From Phreatobacter aquaticus (GTDB lineage Bacteria; Pseudomonadota; Alphaproteobacteria; Rhizobiales; Phreatobacteraceae), in assembly GCF_005160265.1 (NCBI RefSeq), contig NZ_CP039865.1:3992828-4056827 (forward strand): a stretch of DNA of 64,000 nt, given 5' to 3'. How positions within the stretch are numbered: the stretch's first letter is position 1; each line of letters begins with the position of its first letter. The position numbers were made by a program, and so were the translations under genes. The notes beneath the pieces were generated by a model. It worked only from the letters and a program-made list of their open reading frames with translations, did no database searches and had not been told where the DNA came from. Below are positions 1 to 10,051 of this stretch, one piece after another.

Positions 1-1504
1 CGAGATCGAGCGCACCGACCCGGGATGCCGCCGTGTGCAGCACGGCGAAACCGTTCCAGCCATCCTTGACCGCGCCGAGCGCGGTCGCCGCATGGACCGC
101 CATCGACAGGACCTCGCGGCCATCGGGACGCGTCAGCGCGCCCTGGCCGAGGATGATCATCGGCTTGGCGGCCTTGCTCATCACGTCCGCGAAGGAATTC
201 TTGCCCGACACGACCTCGGCGAGCGTTTCCGGCCCGGCGCCGAGATAATCGACCTTGTAGGTGAGGTCCGCGACCTCGCCGATGAAGCCGATCTTCACCT
301 GGCCGGTGCGCCAGCGCTTGCGAATGCGCGCATTCAGCACGGGCGCTTCGCGGCGCGGATTGGAGCCGACGATCAGGATCGCGTCGGCGTCCTCGATTCC
401 GGCAATGCCGGGATTGAAGATGTAGGATGCGCGACCAAGCGACGGGTCGAGCTTGGTTCCGTCCTGGCGGGCATCGACATGGGGCGAACCGAGCGCCGCC
501 ATCAGAGCTTTAAGCGCATACATCTCCTCGAGCGTGGCGAGATCGCCGACCAGCGCACCGGTCTTGACGCCACCAACCGCCTTCACCTTGGCGGCAATCG
601 CCGCGAAGGCCTCGCCCCAGGTCGCCGGACGCAGGCGGCCATTCTCGCGGACATAGGGCTGGTCGAGGCGCTGCGAGCGCAGGCCATCGGCGACATGCCG
701 GGTCTTGTCGGAGATCCACTCCTCGTTCACCGCCTCGTTGAGACGCGGCAGCACGCGCATGACCTCACGTCCCCGCGCATCGACCCGGATCGCCGATCCC
801 ACCGCATCCATCATGTCGGTGGATTCGGTCTTCAGGAGCTCCCAGGGCCGCGCATTGAACGCGAAAGGCTTGGAGGTCAGCGCGCCGACCGGGCAGAGAT
901 CGACGACATTGCCCTGCAATTCCGAGGACATGGCCTGTTCGAGATAGGTCGTGATCTCGGCATCCTCGCCGCGGCCGATCAGGCCCAGCTCGGAAATGCC
1001 GGCGACTTCGGTGGTGAAACGGACGCAGCGCGTGCAATGGATGCAGCGCGTCATCACCGTCTTGACCAGCGGGCCGATATACTTGTCCTCAACCGCGCGC
1101 TTGTTCTCGTGATAGCGCGACTGGTCGACGCCATAGGCCATCGCCTGGTCCTGCAGGTCGCATTCGCCACCCTGGTCGCAGATCGGGCAATCGAGCGGAT
1201 GGTTGATGAGCAGGAACTCCATCACACCTTCGCGCGCCTTCTTCACAAGCGGCGTCTTGGTGTTGATGACGGGTGCTTCGCCATTGGGGCCCGGACGCAG
1301 GTCGCGGACGTTCTGGGCGCAGCTCGCCACCGGCTTGGGCGAGCCCTTCACCTCGACGAGGCACATGCGGCAGTTGCCGGCAATCGACAGCCGCTCGTGG
1401 TAGCAGAAGCGCGGAATCTCGGCGCCAGCCGCCTCGCACGCCTGCATCAGCGTGTACTCGGCCGGAACCTCGATCTCCTGCCCGTCGACGATCACCTTCG
1501 CCAT
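1..1504 (-). CDS. nuoG: NADH-quinone oxidoreductase subunit G (3' end outside window)
   Basis: Large iron-sulfur subunit of the peripheral arm of respiratory complex I, passing electrons from NuoF towards ubiquinone. About 501 codons are visible and the C-terminus runs off the left edge. Cluster motifs are intact: a 2Fe-2S set at C34, C45, C48 and C62, the His-ligated set H102/C106/C109/C115 ([14 protein letters not shown]), and CIHCTRC at 154-160. A molybdopterin-oxidoreductase-like domain follows. I chose the ATG at 1504 because GGAAG lies 8 nt upstream; an in-frame ATG at 1519 would add five residues. Last nuo gene in view. Confidence 0.96.
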   Translation of the reverse strand, partial: MAKVIVDGQEIEVPAEYTLMQACEAAGAEIPRFCYHERLSIAGNCRMCLVEVKGSPKPVASCAQNVRDLRPGPNGEAPVINTKTPLVKKAREGVMEFLLINHPLDCPICDQGGECDLQDQAMAYGVDQSRYHENKRAVEDKYIGPLVKTVMTRCIHCTRCVRFTTEVAGISELGLIGRGEDAEITTYLEQAMSSELQGNVVDLCPVGALTSKPFAFNARPWELLKTESTDMMDAVGSAIRVDARGREVMRVLPRLNEAVNEEWISDKTRHVADGLRSQRLDQPYVRENGRLRPATWGEAFAAIAAKVKAVGGVKTGALVGDLATLEEMYALKALMAALGSPHVDARQDGTKLDPSLGRASYIFNPGIAGIEDADAILIVGSNPRREAPVLNARIRKRWRTGQVKIGFIGEVADLTYKVDYLGAGPETLAEVVSGKNSFADVMSKAAKPMIILGQGALTRPDGREVLSMAVHAATALGAVKDGWNGFAVLHTAASRVGALDL

Positions 1505-1614
1505 CGGCTTGTCTTCCATCCCGTCTCGCGCATGCCCCCGGGAAAGGCGGCACCCGCTGATGTCGGCACGACAGGCACGTAGAATGTGCCCGCTGCCGGT
1601 TCCTCATTCCATCC

Positions 1615-2507
1615 TCAGCGCGGCGGCTTGCCGAATCTGAGGACATATTCCTTCTCGCCGCCAGCGGCGAGCGCGTCGGCCTGCCCGATCCACTGATCGC
1701 GCAGGATTCGGCCGTTGAACTTCAGAAAGCCGTCCACCCAGGCCACTTCCTTGGGCGACCAGCCGGCAATCTGGTCGAAATGGTAGATGCCGAGGCCATT
1801 CAGGATGGTCTCGATCTTCGGCCCGATCCCGGCAATCAGCTTGAGGTCGTCGCGGCCGCCGAGACGCGGTTCCGACAGGCCGCTGGGCTTGCCCGACGCA
1901 AGCTCGGGCTTGTCGTCCTGTATCGAGATTTTCGCCAGCGAAATGCCCTTGGCCGAGACGCTGGTGGCGACCGGCACGGCCTTGGCCGCCATCTTCGGCT
2001 TCGGCGGCGACCCACCAGGCGTTGTCGGCTTGGGCGGCGCACCGGGAGATGCGGGTTTCGCCGGGTTCTTCGGCGTGGCGGCGACCGGCTCGGCAGCGGC
2101 CGTCATCTTCGGCTTCGGCGGCGAACCGCCAGGGGTCGTCGGCTTCGGCGGCGCGCCGGGAGACGCGGGCTTGGGGGGGGGGTCGGGGTCGCGGCTTCGG
2201 GTGCCTTCGCGACCACAACCGGCGGCGTCTCGGCCACCGGGTTGGATACGACGAGGCGGGCGACGGTCGCCGGCTTCGGCGGTTCGGCAGCGGGAGCCTT
2301 GGCGCGCGGCTCCGGCCGGTCGTCTGCGACGGGCATCATGGCGCGGGCGACACCCAGGCTCATGCTCCACAGCGCCACCCAACCCGTCATGGCAATCGCG
2401 GTCGGCAAGGCCAATGCGGCAAGCGCCGGCCCTGCCAGCGCCTCCATCGGCTGGAGGGACCTGGGCAGATCGGTCAATGCACGCTGGTCTCGGAGAGGCA
2501 GTGTCAT
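1615..2507 (-). pseudogene. Complex I operon accessory protein between nuoF and nuoG, frameshifted at a C10 tract
   Basis: Alphaproteobacteria often carry an extra gene here, annotated as NADH-ubiquinone dehydrogenase-like. The first part (ATG at 2507, GAGG upstream) gives a roughly 110-residue N-terminus with a hydrophobic helix. It then enters a run of ten G on the plus strand (2173-2182), where frame is lost. The second part continues in another frame to the stop at 1615 with Pro/Lys/Gly-rich linker repeats and a C-terminal domain (LIAGIGPKIETILNGLGIYHF) very like the NuoE tail. A tract of 8 or 11 would restore one protein of about 297 residues. Possible causes are sequencing error, phase variation or -1 slippage. 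Confidence 0.75.
1985..2171 (-). repeat. Imperfect direct repeat, 114-bp period, in the accessory gene linker
   Basis: About 73 bp starting at 1985 recurs at 2099 with an offset of exactly 114 bp (38 codons). Both copies encode a SPGAPPKPTTPGGSPPKPKM-type segment. The second copy ends directly at the C10 tract, so length instability and frame loss sit together. Confidence 0.8.
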
Positions 2508-2578
2508 GGTCCTCACTCCGTTCGGGTTGCGTTGCTGCACTGCGATCGTCACCGGTAGGCGTCCTCTCCGGCTCTCGA

Positions 2579-3880
2579 TTATTCGGCCGCGATCCGGATC
2601 GGGTCCGGATGCGGGTTGGCGGCGTAAGCGTCGATCTTCTTCTCGATCTCGTGGCGGAAATGCCGGATCAGGCCCTGGACCGGCCAGGCAGCGGCATCGC
2701 CGAGCGCACAGATCGTGTGGCCCTCGACCTGCCCTGCCACTTCCAGCAGCATGTCGATTTCCTTCTTCTGCGCCCTGCCCTCGGACATGCGCGTCAGAAC
2801 GCGCCACATCCAGCCGGTACCCTCGCGGCACGGCGTGCACTGGCCGCAGCTCTCGTGCTTGTAGAAATAGGAGATGCGGGTGATCGCCTTGACGACATCG
2901 GTCGACTTGTCGAGCACGATGACGGCGGCGGTGCCGAGACCCGAGCGCAGCGCGCGCAGCGTGTCGAAGTCCATCGCCGCGTCCCAGATCTGCTCGGCCG
3001 GCACCAGCGGCACCGAGGAGCCGCCCGGAATGACCGCCAGCAGATTGTCCTTGCCGCCGCGAATGCCGCCGCAATGCTTCTCGATCAGCTCCGAGAACGG
3101 CACCGACATGGCCTCCTCGAATGTCGCCGGCTTGTTCACATGGCCCGAGACGCAGAACAGCTTGGTACCGACATTGTTCGGCTTGCCGAAACCGGCGAAC
3201 CAGGCCGGCCCGCGCCGCAGGATCGTCGGCACGACAGCGATCGATTCGACATTGTTGACGGTCGTCGGGCAGCCATAGAGGCCCATATTGGCCGGGAACG
3301 GCGGCTTCAGGCGCGGCTGGCCCTTCTTGCCCTCGAGGCTTTCGAGAAGGGCTGTTTCCTCGCCGCAGATATAGGCGCCGGCGCCGTGATGGACGTAGAG
3401 GTCGAAATCCCAGCCGAGCTTGTTGTTCTTGCCGAGGAAGCCCGCCTCATAGGCCTCGTCGATGGCAAGCTGCAGCGCCTCGCGCTCCCGGATGAACTCG
3501 CCGCGCACATAGATATAGCCGGTATTGGCGCCCATGGCGCAGCCGGCGATTAGGCAGCCCTCGACCAGCGTATGCGGATCGTTGCGCAGGATCTCGCGAT
3601 CCTTGCAGGTGCCGGGCTCGGATTCGTCGGCATTGACGACGAGATAGCTCGGACGCCCGTCCGACTGCTTGGGCATGAACGACCATTTCAGGCCGGTCGG
3701 GAAGCCGGCGCCGCCGCGACCGCGGAGCCCCGAATCCTTGACCTGCTGGATGATCGCATCGCGGCCCTGGGCGATGATCGCCTTGGTTCCATCCCAATGC
3801 CCGCGCGCCATCGCGCCCTTCAGGCTCTTGTCGTGGAAGCCGTAGATATTGGTGAAGATGCGGTCCTTGTCGGCGAGCAT
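2579..3880 (-). CDS. nuoF: NADH-quinone oxidoreductase subunit F
   Basis: NADH-oxidising flavoprotein of complex I; binds FMN and the 4Fe-4S cluster N3. Length 433 aa is normal. The glycine-rich FMN/NADH loop [10 protein letters not shown] lies at 54-63. The N3 ligands are C345, C348, C351 (ESCGQCTPC) and C391. The start at 3880 lies only 4 nt after the nuoE stop, so the genes are probably translationally coupled. The downstream neighbour is the frameshifted accessory gene. Confidence 0.98.
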   Translation of the reverse strand: MLADKDRIFTNIYGFHDKSLKGAMARGHWDGTKAIIAQGRDAIIQQVKDSGLRGRGGAGFPTGLKWSFMPKQSDGRPSYLVVNADESEPGTCKDREILRNDPHTLVEGCLIAGCAMGANTGYIYVRGEFIREREALQLAIDEAYEAGFLGKNNKLGWDFDLYVHHGAGAYICGEETALLESLEGKKGQPRLKPPFPANMGLYGCPTTVNNVESIAVVPTILRRGPAWFAGFGKPNNVGTKLFCVSGHVNKPATFEEAMSVPFSELIEKHCGGIRGGKDNLLAVIPGGSSVPLVPAEQIWDAAMDFDTLRALRSGLGTAAVIVLDKSTDVVKAITRISYFYKHESCGQCTPCREGTGWMWRVLTRMSEGRAQKKEIDMLLEVAGQVEGHTICALGDAAAWPVQGLIRHFRHEIEKKIDAYAANPHPDPIRIAAE

Positions 3881-3884
3881 CAGA

Positions 3885-4949
3885 TCACTCCTTCACGGAC
3901 GGCCCACCGGCCGCCAGAGTTGTCGCCTGAACAGTCCATTCCTCGCGGTCGATCCGTCCCGGGAACGACAGATAGGTGCCGACCCAGCGGATTTCTTCGC
4001 GGGTCCAGCTGGCAATCTGGTCGAAATGGAAAATGCCGAGCGCATTGAGCTTGGTCTCGTTGACCGGCCCGATGCCCTTGATGCGCTGCAGCTTGTCGGC
4101 CTTGGCGTCGCGCGCGGCCGCCATGCCCTTCGGCTTGGTGCCGACCGCATCGGCCTTCTGCTCGGGCGTCGCGTCGGCGGCAAGGGTCGCGAGCTTGGCC
4201 TTGATCTCGGCCTCTTCGCGCGCCGCGAGGTCGGCGGCAGCAGATGAGGTTTCGGCAACCGGCTCGGACTTGGGTTCAGCCTTCGCCTTGGCCTTCGGCT
4301 TTTCGGCGACGGCAGCGCCACCGGGCGAGGATGCATTGAACGGCAGGTCGCGGAGCGTCAGTGCGCCGCCCAGCGGCTCGGAACCGTGGCGGCCGTTCTG
4401 CGGACCGGGCGTCGGCTTCTCGCCGCGGGCGAAGGCGTCGAGCACCTTCTCGAAGCTCTCAGGCGTCAGGTCCTCATAGGTGTCGGAAAACACCTGGATC
4501 ATCGGCGCGTTGACGCAGGCGCCGGCGCACTCGACCTCTTCCCACGAGAAATCGCCATCGGCGGACAGGTGGAACTGGTCGTGATGAATGCGGTTCTTGC
4601 AGATCTTGATCAGCTCTTCCGAGCCGCGCAGCATGCAGGGCGTGGTGCCGCAAACCTGAACATGTGCTTTCTTTCCAACCGGTTGCAGCTGGAACATCGT
4701 GTAGAAGGTCGCCACCTCGAAGACCCGGATATAGGGCATGTCGAGCATGTCGGCGATGTACTCGATAGCAGCCTTCGGCAGCCAATAGGCATGCTGCTCC
4801 TGCGCCCGCCACAGGAGCGGGATCACGGCGGAGGCTTTGCGGTCAGCCGGGAACTTGCCGATCTGCACCTTGGCCCAGGCAAGGTTATCGGCTGAAAAGG
4901 CGAAGGAGGCCGGCTGGACCTCGTCGGGCGCTAGTCTGCGGACGCTCAC
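3885..4949 (-). CDS. nuoE: NADH-quinone oxidoreductase subunit E with C-terminal helix-hairpin-helix-like extension
   Basis: Thioredoxin-fold 2Fe-2S (N1a) subunit of complex I. Ligands are C100, C105 (VCGTTPC), C141 and C145 (CAGAC). At 354 aa it is about twice a minimal NuoE. The extra half is an Ala/Lys/Glu-rich linker followed by a domain ([20 protein letters not shown]) related to the end of the nuoF-nuoG accessory gene. The GTG start at 4949 overlaps the nuoD stop in a GTGA, and [10 protein letters not shown] matches the family N-terminus. The large upstream extension of this frame lies inside nuoD and is rejected. Confidence 0.95.
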   Translation of the reverse strand: MSVRRLAPDEVQPASFAFSADNLAWAKVQIGKFPADRKASAVIPLLWRAQEQHAYWLPKAAIEYIADMLDMPYIRVFEVATFYTMFQLQPVGKKAHVQVCGTTPCMLRGSEELIKICKNRIHHDQFHLSADGDFSWEEVECAGACVNAPMIQVFSDTYEDLTPESFEKVLDAFARGEKPTPGPQNGRHGSEPLGGALTLRDLPFNASSPGGAAVAEKPKAKAKAEPKSEPVAETSSAAADLAAREEAEIKAKLATLAADATPEQKADAVGTKPKGMAAARDAKADKLQRIKGIGPVNETKLNALGIFHFDQIASWTREEIRWVGTYLSFPGRIDREEWTVQATTLAAGGPSVKE

Positions 4950-6130
4950 CGGTCGACCTCTCCGAAAACGATATCGATCGAGCCGAGGATCGCGGAGACG
5001 TCCGCGAGCATGTGGCCCTTGCACAGATGGTCCATCGCCTGGAGGTGGGCGAAACCCGGTGCGCGAATCTTGCAGCGATAGGGCTTGTTGGTGCCGTCGG
5101 CGACCAGATAGACGCCGAATTCGCCCTTCGGCGCCTCGACGGCGGCATAGACCTCGCCGGCCGGCACGCGGAAGCCCTCGGTATAGAGCTTGAAGTGGTG
5201 GATCAGCGCTTCCATCGAGCGCTTCATCTCGCCCCGCTTCGGCGGCACCACCTTCTGGTCCTTGGCCGACACCGGGCCCGGCGTCTCGCGCAGCATCTTG
5301 CAGCACTGGCGCATGATGCGGACGGACTGGCGCATCTCTTCCATGCGGATGAGATAACGGTCGTAGCAATCGCCGTTCTTGCCGATCGGGATGTCGAAAT
5401 CCATCTCGGAATAGCATTCATAGGGCTGCGACTTGCGCAGGTCCCAGGCAGCGCCCGAACCGCGCACCATCACGCCCGAGAAGCCCCAGGCCCAGCATTC
5501 CTCCAGCGTCACGATGCCGATATCGACATTGCGCTGCTTGAAGATGCGGTTCGGCGTCAGCAGAGCGTCGAGATCGTCGACCACCTTGAGGAACGGATCG
5601 CACCAGGCGTCGATATCGTCGACGAGCTTGGCCGGCAGGTCCTGGTGGACGCCGCCCGGCCGGAAGAACGCCGCATGCATGCGCGAGCCGGAGGCGCGCT
5701 CGTAGAAGATCATCAGCTTCTCGCGCTCCTCGAAGCCCCAGAGCGGCGGCGTGAGCGCGCCGACGTCCATGGCCTGCGTGGTGACGTTGAGAAGATGCGA
5801 GAGAATGCGGCCGATCTCGCTGTAGAGCACGCGGATCAGCTGGCCGCGCTTCGGCACCTCGATGCCGAGCATCCGCTCGATGGCGAGGCAGAAGGCGTGT
5901 TCCTGGTTCATCGGCGCGACATAGTCGAGCCGGTCGAAATAGGGGATCGCCTGCAGATAGGTCTTGGTCTCGATCAGCTTCTCGGTGCCGCGATGCAACA
6001 GCCCGATATGCGGGTCGCAGCGCTCCACGACCTCGCCGTCGAGCTCCATGACGAGCCGGAGCACGCCGTGGGCCGCCGGATGCTGCGGGCCCCAGTTGAA
6101 CGTGAAATTGCGGATTTCAGCTTCGGCCAT
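4946..6130 (-). CDS. nuoD: NADH-quinone oxidoreductase subunit D
   Basis: 49-kDa-type subunit of the quinone-binding module, homologous to the NiFe-hydrogenase large subunit. Its 394 aa length is typical. It starts with the family pattern [19 protein letters not shown], which contributes to the quinone pocket, and contains HRGTEKLIE and GSGAAWDLR. It follows nuoC by 2 nt and overlaps the nuoE GTG start at its stop, which fits a single polycistronic message. Confidence 0.98.
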   Translation of the reverse strand: MAEAEIRNFTFNWGPQHPAAHGVLRLVMELDGEVVERCDPHIGLLHRGTEKLIETKTYLQAIPYFDRLDYVAPMNQEHAFCLAIERMLGIEVPKRGQLIRVLYSEIGRILSHLLNVTTQAMDVGALTPPLWGFEEREKLMIFYERASGSRMHAAFFRPGGVHQDLPAKLVDDIDAWCDPFLKVVDDLDALLTPNRIFKQRNVDIGIVTLEECWAWGFSGVMVRGSGAAWDLRKSQPYECYSEMDFDIPIGKNGDCYDRYLIRMEEMRQSVRIMRQCCKMLRETPGPVSAKDQKVVPPKRGEMKRSMEALIHHFKLYTEGFRVPAGEVYAAVEAPKGEFGVYLVADGTNKPYRCKIRAPGFAHLQAMDHLCKGHMLADVSAILGSIDIVFGEVDR

Positions 6131-6132
6131 GC

Positions 6133-6732
6133 TCAGTTCGCCTTGGCTTTCTCATCGCCGGGCAGCACGTAGTCCGTGCCTTCCCAAGGCGAGAGGAAAT
6201 CGAATTGGCGGAATTCCTGCGCGAGCCGGACCGGCTCGTAGACGACGCGCTTCTCGGCATCGTCGTAGCGCACCTCGACGAAACCCGAGGTCGGGAAGTC
6301 CTTGCGCAGCGGATGGCCGTCGAACCCGTAATCGGTCAGGAGGCGGCGGAGATCCGGATGGCCGGTGAACAGCACGCCATAGAGATCGTAGGTCTCGCGC
6401 TCGAACCACAGCGCGCCCGGGAACAGGTCCGTAAGCGAAGCGACCGGGGTTGTCTCGTCGGTCTGGATCTTCAGGCGGATGCGCTGGTTCAGCTTGGGCG
6501 CCAGGAAGTGGTAGACCACGTCGAAGCGCTTGGCGCGGCCGGGATAGTCGACGCCGCAGATGTCGATGATGTTGTTGAAGCCGCAGGCCGGACTGTCGCG
6601 CAGGTAGGTCACGACCTCGATCAGCTTCGAGGCTTCCGCCGTCAGCGTCAGCTCGCCATAGGCGACCACCGCGCCGGTGACAGACCCTGGCAGGGCCTGA
6701 ACGATGGTGTCGCCGAGAGTGTTGAGCGTCAT
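6133..6732 (-). CDS. nuoC: NADH-quinone oxidoreductase subunit C
   Basis: 30-kDa-type subunit of the complex I hydrophilic arm; no cofactor. 199 aa. The signature [20 protein letters not shown], typical of the family, is present, followed by [17 protein letters not shown] chose the ATG at 6732 because GAGG lies about 9 nt upstream. A GTG at 6747 overlapping the nuoB stop would add five residues and cannot be excluded. Confidence 0.97.
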   Translation of the reverse strand: MTLNTLGDTIVQALPGSVTGAVVAYGELTLTAEASKLIEVVTYLRDSPACGFNNIIDICGVDYPGRAKRFDVVYHFLAPKLNQRIRLKIQTDETTPVASLTDLFPGALWFERETYDLYGVLFTGHPDLRRLLTDYGFDGHPLRKDFPTSGFVEVRYDDAEKRVVYEPVRLAQEFRQFDFLSPWEGTDYVLPGDEKAKAN

Positions 6733-6743
6733 GGTGTCAGCCC

Positions 6744-7325
6744 TCACCGCTCGATCGTGCCGGTGCGGCGGATCTTCTTCTGCAGAAGCAGCACGCCGTA
6801 GAGCAGCGCCTCAGCGCTCGGCGGGCAGCCCGGCACATAGATGTCGACCGGCACGATGCGGTCGCAGCCGCGCACCACCGCATAGGAATAATGGTAATAG
6901 CCGCCGCCATTGGCGCAGGAGCCCATGGAGATGACGTAGCGCGGCTCCGGCATCTGGTCGTAGACCTTGCGCAGAGCAGGCGCCATCTTGTTGGTCAGCG
7001 TTCCCGCGACGATCATCACGTCCGACTGGCGCGGGCTGGCGCGCGGCGCGAAACCGAAGCGCTCGACGTCATAGCGCGGCATCGACAGCTGCATCATCTC
7101 GACGGCGCAGCATGCGAGACCGAACGTCATCCACATGAGCGAGCCGGTGCGCGCCCAGTTGATCAGGTCATCGGTCGCGGTGACGATGAAGCCCTTGTCC
7201 GCCAGTTCGTTGTTGATGCCCGAGAAGAACGGGTCGGACGAGCCCACGGGACGGCCGTCGGGGCCAAGCAGGCCCTTGGGTGCGGGAGCGACGAGCGCGT
7301 CGCCACGGTCGATGGCAGTGGCCAT
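6744..7325 (-). CDS. nuoB: NADH-quinone oxidoreductase subunit B
   Basis: PSST-type subunit carrying cluster N2, the direct donor to ubiquinone. 193 aa. The paired cysteines in [10 protein letters not shown] and the later GSCA and [13 protein letters not shown] supply the four N2 ligands. The N-terminal extension before [15 protein letters not shown] is of normal alphaproteobacterial length. It lies 9 nt after nuoA. Confidence 0.98.
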   Translation of the reverse strand: MATAIDRGDALVAPAPKGLLGPDGRPVGSSDPFFSGINNELADKGFIVTATDDLINWARTGSLMWMTFGLACCAVEMMQLSMPRYDVERFGFAPRASPRQSDVMIVAGTLTNKMAPALRKVYDQMPEPRYVISMGSCANGGGYYHYSYAVVRGCDRIVPVDIYVPGCPPSAEALLYGVLLLQKKIRRTGTIER

Positions 7326-7334
7326 GTCAGTACC

Positions 7335-7709
7335 TCAATCCCACTCGAGGGCGCCCTTCTTCCACTCGTAGACGAAACCGATCGTCAGAACGCCGAGGAA
7401 GAGCATCATCGACCAGAAGCCGAAAATCCCGACCTCCTTGAACGCCACCGCCCAGGGGAACAGGAAGGCGACCTCGAGGTCGAAGATGATGAAGAGAATG
7501 GCGACCAGGTAGAAGCGCACGTCGAACTTCATGCGCGCGTCGTCGAAAGCGTTGAAGCCGCACTCGTAGGCCGACAGCTTTTCCTTGTCGGGGTTCGAAT
7601 AGGCGATCGCGAACGGAACGACGAGCAGAACCAGCCCGATGACACCGGCCAGCGCAAGGAAGATCACCAGCGGCAGATAATCATTGAGAAGCGCGTTCAA
7701 GGGGCCCAT
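7335..7709 (-). CDS. nuoA: NADH-quinone oxidoreductase subunit A
   Basis: Small membrane subunit of complex I (ND3 type). 124 aa with three transmembrane helices and the conserved loop [20 protein letters not shown]. First gene of the operon in this window. I chose the ATG at 7709 ([13 protein letters not shown]); longer forms would add about 37 non-conserved residues. GGAG directly abuts the ATG, so initiation could also be at a TTG a few codons inside. Confidence 0.97.
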   Translation of the reverse strand: MGPLNALLNDYLPLVIFLALAGVIGLVLLVVPFAIAYSNPDKEKLSAYECGFNAFDDARMKFDVRFYLVAILFIIFDLEVAFLFPWAVAFKEVGIFGFWSMMLFLGVLTIGFVYEWKKGALEWD

Positions 7710-7968
7710 CTCCGCACTCGGCAGCCGCGTGCGACGGTGCGCAAACGACCAGCTTTCGACCGCTGGCTTACTCGCTTGATTGGTGCGGTGCAAGCAGCGG
7801 TAACCGTCAGATAGTCTCATTCCCTGGAAAGATTATGAAAAGCCGCCATGCATCAGGAATGCGGCTAATGGCGCGCGCGCCTGGCCCGCCGCAGACAGCC
7901 CATGGAACCTGGACGCCAGGCCCGGCGCGCGCTGATTCCCGGCGCCCAACCATCCCGGCCAAACGCAG

Positions 7969-7991
7969 AAAAGGCTGCCGAAGCAGCCTTT
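7969..7991 (-). terminator. Rho-independent terminator of the outer membrane protein gene
   Basis: Perfect 9-bp stem AAAGGCTGC/GCAGCCTTT around the 4-base loop CGAA (7979-7982), followed on the minus strand by TTTT. It lies 31 bp past the stop of the double-barrel protein. The rest of 7710-8022, upstream of nuoA, should hold the nuo promoter, but no hexamer pair is convincing. Confidence 0.85.
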
Positions 7992-8022
7992 CCGTTGCAC
8001 GGTAACCTCGTGAGCGTCTGGT

Positions 8023-9300
8023 TCAGTAGCGGGCCGTGACGGCCGCCCCCTCCCCGCCGAACTTCCAGGTCAGCCCGACCCGGGCCCGGCCGCTGTCGAT
8101 CTTCGCGGTCAGCGGCGCGACCAGTTCGCGCGACGTGCCGAACTGGTGGATATACTCCGCCCTCAGCGCAAGGTTGGCCGTCAGCATGGTCTCGACGCCG
8201 GCGCCGAGTTGCAGGCCGCTGCTCATCCAGCCGGCCGATGCGCCCGGCAGGCTGATATTGACATGCGTCCAGCCATAGCCGGCCGACAGATAGGGCATGA
8301 CGCTGCCGCCGATCACATAGCCGAGGCGGCCACGCACGCCGGCATTCCAGTCGGAACCGATCGACGCTCCGAAGCCTGCCACGTTGAGCGTCGTGCGAAC
8401 GGTCGAGATGCCTGCATCCGCCTCGATGCCCGCAACGATGTTGGTCCCGGCGAACTGGTGGTCGTAGCCGCCGAGCACGCCGCCGAACAGACCCTGCGAG
8501 CCGATGCCCCGGAAGCTGAACAGGCCGGGCACCGCGAGCGTCGTGTTGCCGAAGCCGTAACCGCCCTGGACGCCCGCATAGAAGCCGGACCAATCGGCGC
8601 GGCGGGGCGCGGCGAAGGCCTGGTACTGCTCGGCCGCCCCGAGCCCGAACCGATAGCTGAGGCCGAGCCTGGCCGTGCCCAGCGTCGGCTTGATCGACAC
8701 GGGGGCGAACTGGCCGATGGAATTGGAATAGGTGTGAATGTACTCGGCGTGCATGAACCAGTTGCCGGCAAGCCGCGTCTCGATGCCGCCTCCGATCTGC
8801 CAGCCGGATGTGGTCAGGCCGGCGCTGCCGCCGAAGCCGCTCGCGGTGATATGGCCCTGCGACCAGCCGCCGGTCGCATAGAGCATGGTTTCCGGCGTGA
8901 TCAGGAAGCCGAGACGGCCGCGAACCGCCCAACGCCGGTCGGCCGAGAGCTTGACGCTGTTCCCGGCCAGCGAAATCACCGTATCGATGCCAGACAGATT
9001 GCCTTCGACAAGGCCGCCGATCACCCAGCGCTGTGCAAACTGGTAATCGGCTCCAATCTTGCCGCCGACTTGCCAGCCATTGGACCCGAGACCCGAGAAG
9101 CCGACAATGCCGGGCACGGAGATCGATGTATTGGCGAAGCCATAGCCCGCATGAAGCCCGGCATAGACGCCCGTCCATGAGAAGCCCCGTGCCGAAACCT
9201 CAGCCGCGATTGGCATTCGCGGAATGCCAAGATCCGCTGCACTCACGGATATCGACGGAAGCAGGAACATGGCGGCGGTTGATAGAAGAACGCGACGCAT
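8023..9300 (-). CDS. Outer membrane beta-barrel protein with two tandem Omp25/RopB-like barrels
   Basis: Predicted outer membrane protein. The ATG at 9300 opens a signal peptide (RRVLLSTAAMFLLPS, cleavage near SVSA-AD), and the chain is 425 aa. Two related halves are visible: SWTGVYAGLHAGYGFANT from about residue 41 and DWSGFYAGVQGGYGFGNT from about 245. Each continues as an eight-strand-type barrel with WxxGGxIE and AEYIH motifs. Usual Omp25-like proteins have one barrel of about 200 aa, so this is an internal duplication. It ends in an aromatic residue (TARY), as BAM substrates do. Monocistronic, with its own terminator. Confidence 0.85.
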   Translation of the reverse strand: MRRVLLSTAAMFLLPSISVSAADLGIPRMPIAAEVSARGFSWTGVYAGLHAGYGFANTSISVPGIVGFSGLGSNGWQVGGKIGADYQFAQRWVIGGLVEGNLSGIDTVISLAGNSVKLSADRRWAVRGRLGFLITPETMLYATGGWSQGHITASGFGGSAGLTTSGWQIGGGIETRLAGNWFMHAEYIHTYSNSIGQFAPVSIKPTLGTARLGLSYRFGLGAAEQYQAFAAPRRADWSGFYAGVQGGYGFGNTTLAVPGLFSFRGIGSQGLFGGVLGGYDHQFAGTNIVAGIEADAGISTVRTTLNVAGFGASIGSDWNAGVRGRLGYVIGGSVMPYLSAGYGWTHVNISLPGASAGWMSSGLQLGAGVETMLTANLALRAEYIHQFGTSRELVAPLTAKIDSGRARVGLTWKFGGEGAAVTARY

Positions 9301-9617
9301 TGGGTCTCTCCGCAGCGGCTCCACCAATATGGCCGCCTGATATGACCGAGCGTCATTGAGTATTATATTGTGGTCTTGCAATTCCTATATATGGATTTAG
9401 CGAAGAATTAACGCTAAGATAGAGGGTAAATGGGGACGTCTGCATGACCAGCCGGCGCGGCGTCAGCGGCACGGCAAGACGGGACGATCCGGCCCGAATG
9501 TCGCGCGGCATTCCTGCTGCGGCGGGGTGCGATCCGAACATGGTGGGGGTTGTCGGCGCGGCAGACGCTGAAGGTCGGCTCGCATGATCTCCGGCACATC
9601 AGGCCGGAAGGGGGGAA
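9301..9617. other. 317-bp intergenic region, AT-rich in part
   Basis: No gene is supported. Positions 9355-9425 are much richer in A+T than the surroundings and contain TATAAT on the minus strand at 9362-9367, a plausible -10 for the outer membrane protein gene. I could not find a matching -35 at normal spacing. Confidence 0.5.
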
Positions 9618-9694
9618 TGGCGCGGGCGACGGGACTCGAACCCGCGACCTCCGGCGTGACAGGCCGGCACTCTAACCAACTGAGCTACGCCCGC
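9618..9694 (-). tRNA. tRNA-Asp (anticodon GTC)
   Basis: Reading the minus strand gives a 77-nt cloverleaf: acceptor GCGGGCG/CGCCCGC, D arm with AGTTGGTTA, anticodon loop CTGTCAC with GTC, T loop TTCGAGT, discriminator G and an encoded CCA (9618-9620). The G discriminator agrees with Asp identity. Confidence 0.97.
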
Positions 9695-9735
9695 GCATTT
9701 CCCTGGCAGAGCCGAAGCGTCTGCCGAGGCCGCGG

Positions 9736-9764
9736 GGAATACGGGAGCCTCCCCCTGCTGTCAA
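9736..9764 (-). promoter_or_regulatory. Sigma-70-type promoter of tRNA-Asp
   Basis: On the minus strand TTGACA (9759-9764) is followed after exactly 17 bp by TATTCC (9736-9741). The predicted start near 9729 leaves a 35-nt leader before the tRNA. The perfect -35 and optimal spacing make this convincing. The rest of 9695-10051 holds no gene that I can support. Confidence 0.75.
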
Positions 9765-10051
9765 GGCACTTGGCGCGCAGATCTGTGCAAACTGCGATCT
9801 GCCCCCGTCACGGCGTCTCGATTCCGGCAACGGCGCCATCTGTTTGCGCCACCAGCATCGCCTGCCAGCATGCATCGAGGGCCCCCTCCCGCTGAGACAG
9901 TATTGTTATGAACAATGGGCCCACGTCACTTTCCCAAAGGGAAGCAACGTGAAATTTCGCGCCAGATTATCCGTTCATTAAGGTCAACAGGGGTTTTTAG
10001 AATGGAACGGGATTCTTGAACACATTCCCCGGCCGGTGAGGACACAGATCG

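Noticed and set aside
35-1582. 515-codon open frame on the plus strand
   Set aside because: Antisense to nuoG, with His/Arg/Ala-rich shadow composition. The minus strand has intact iron-sulfur motifs.
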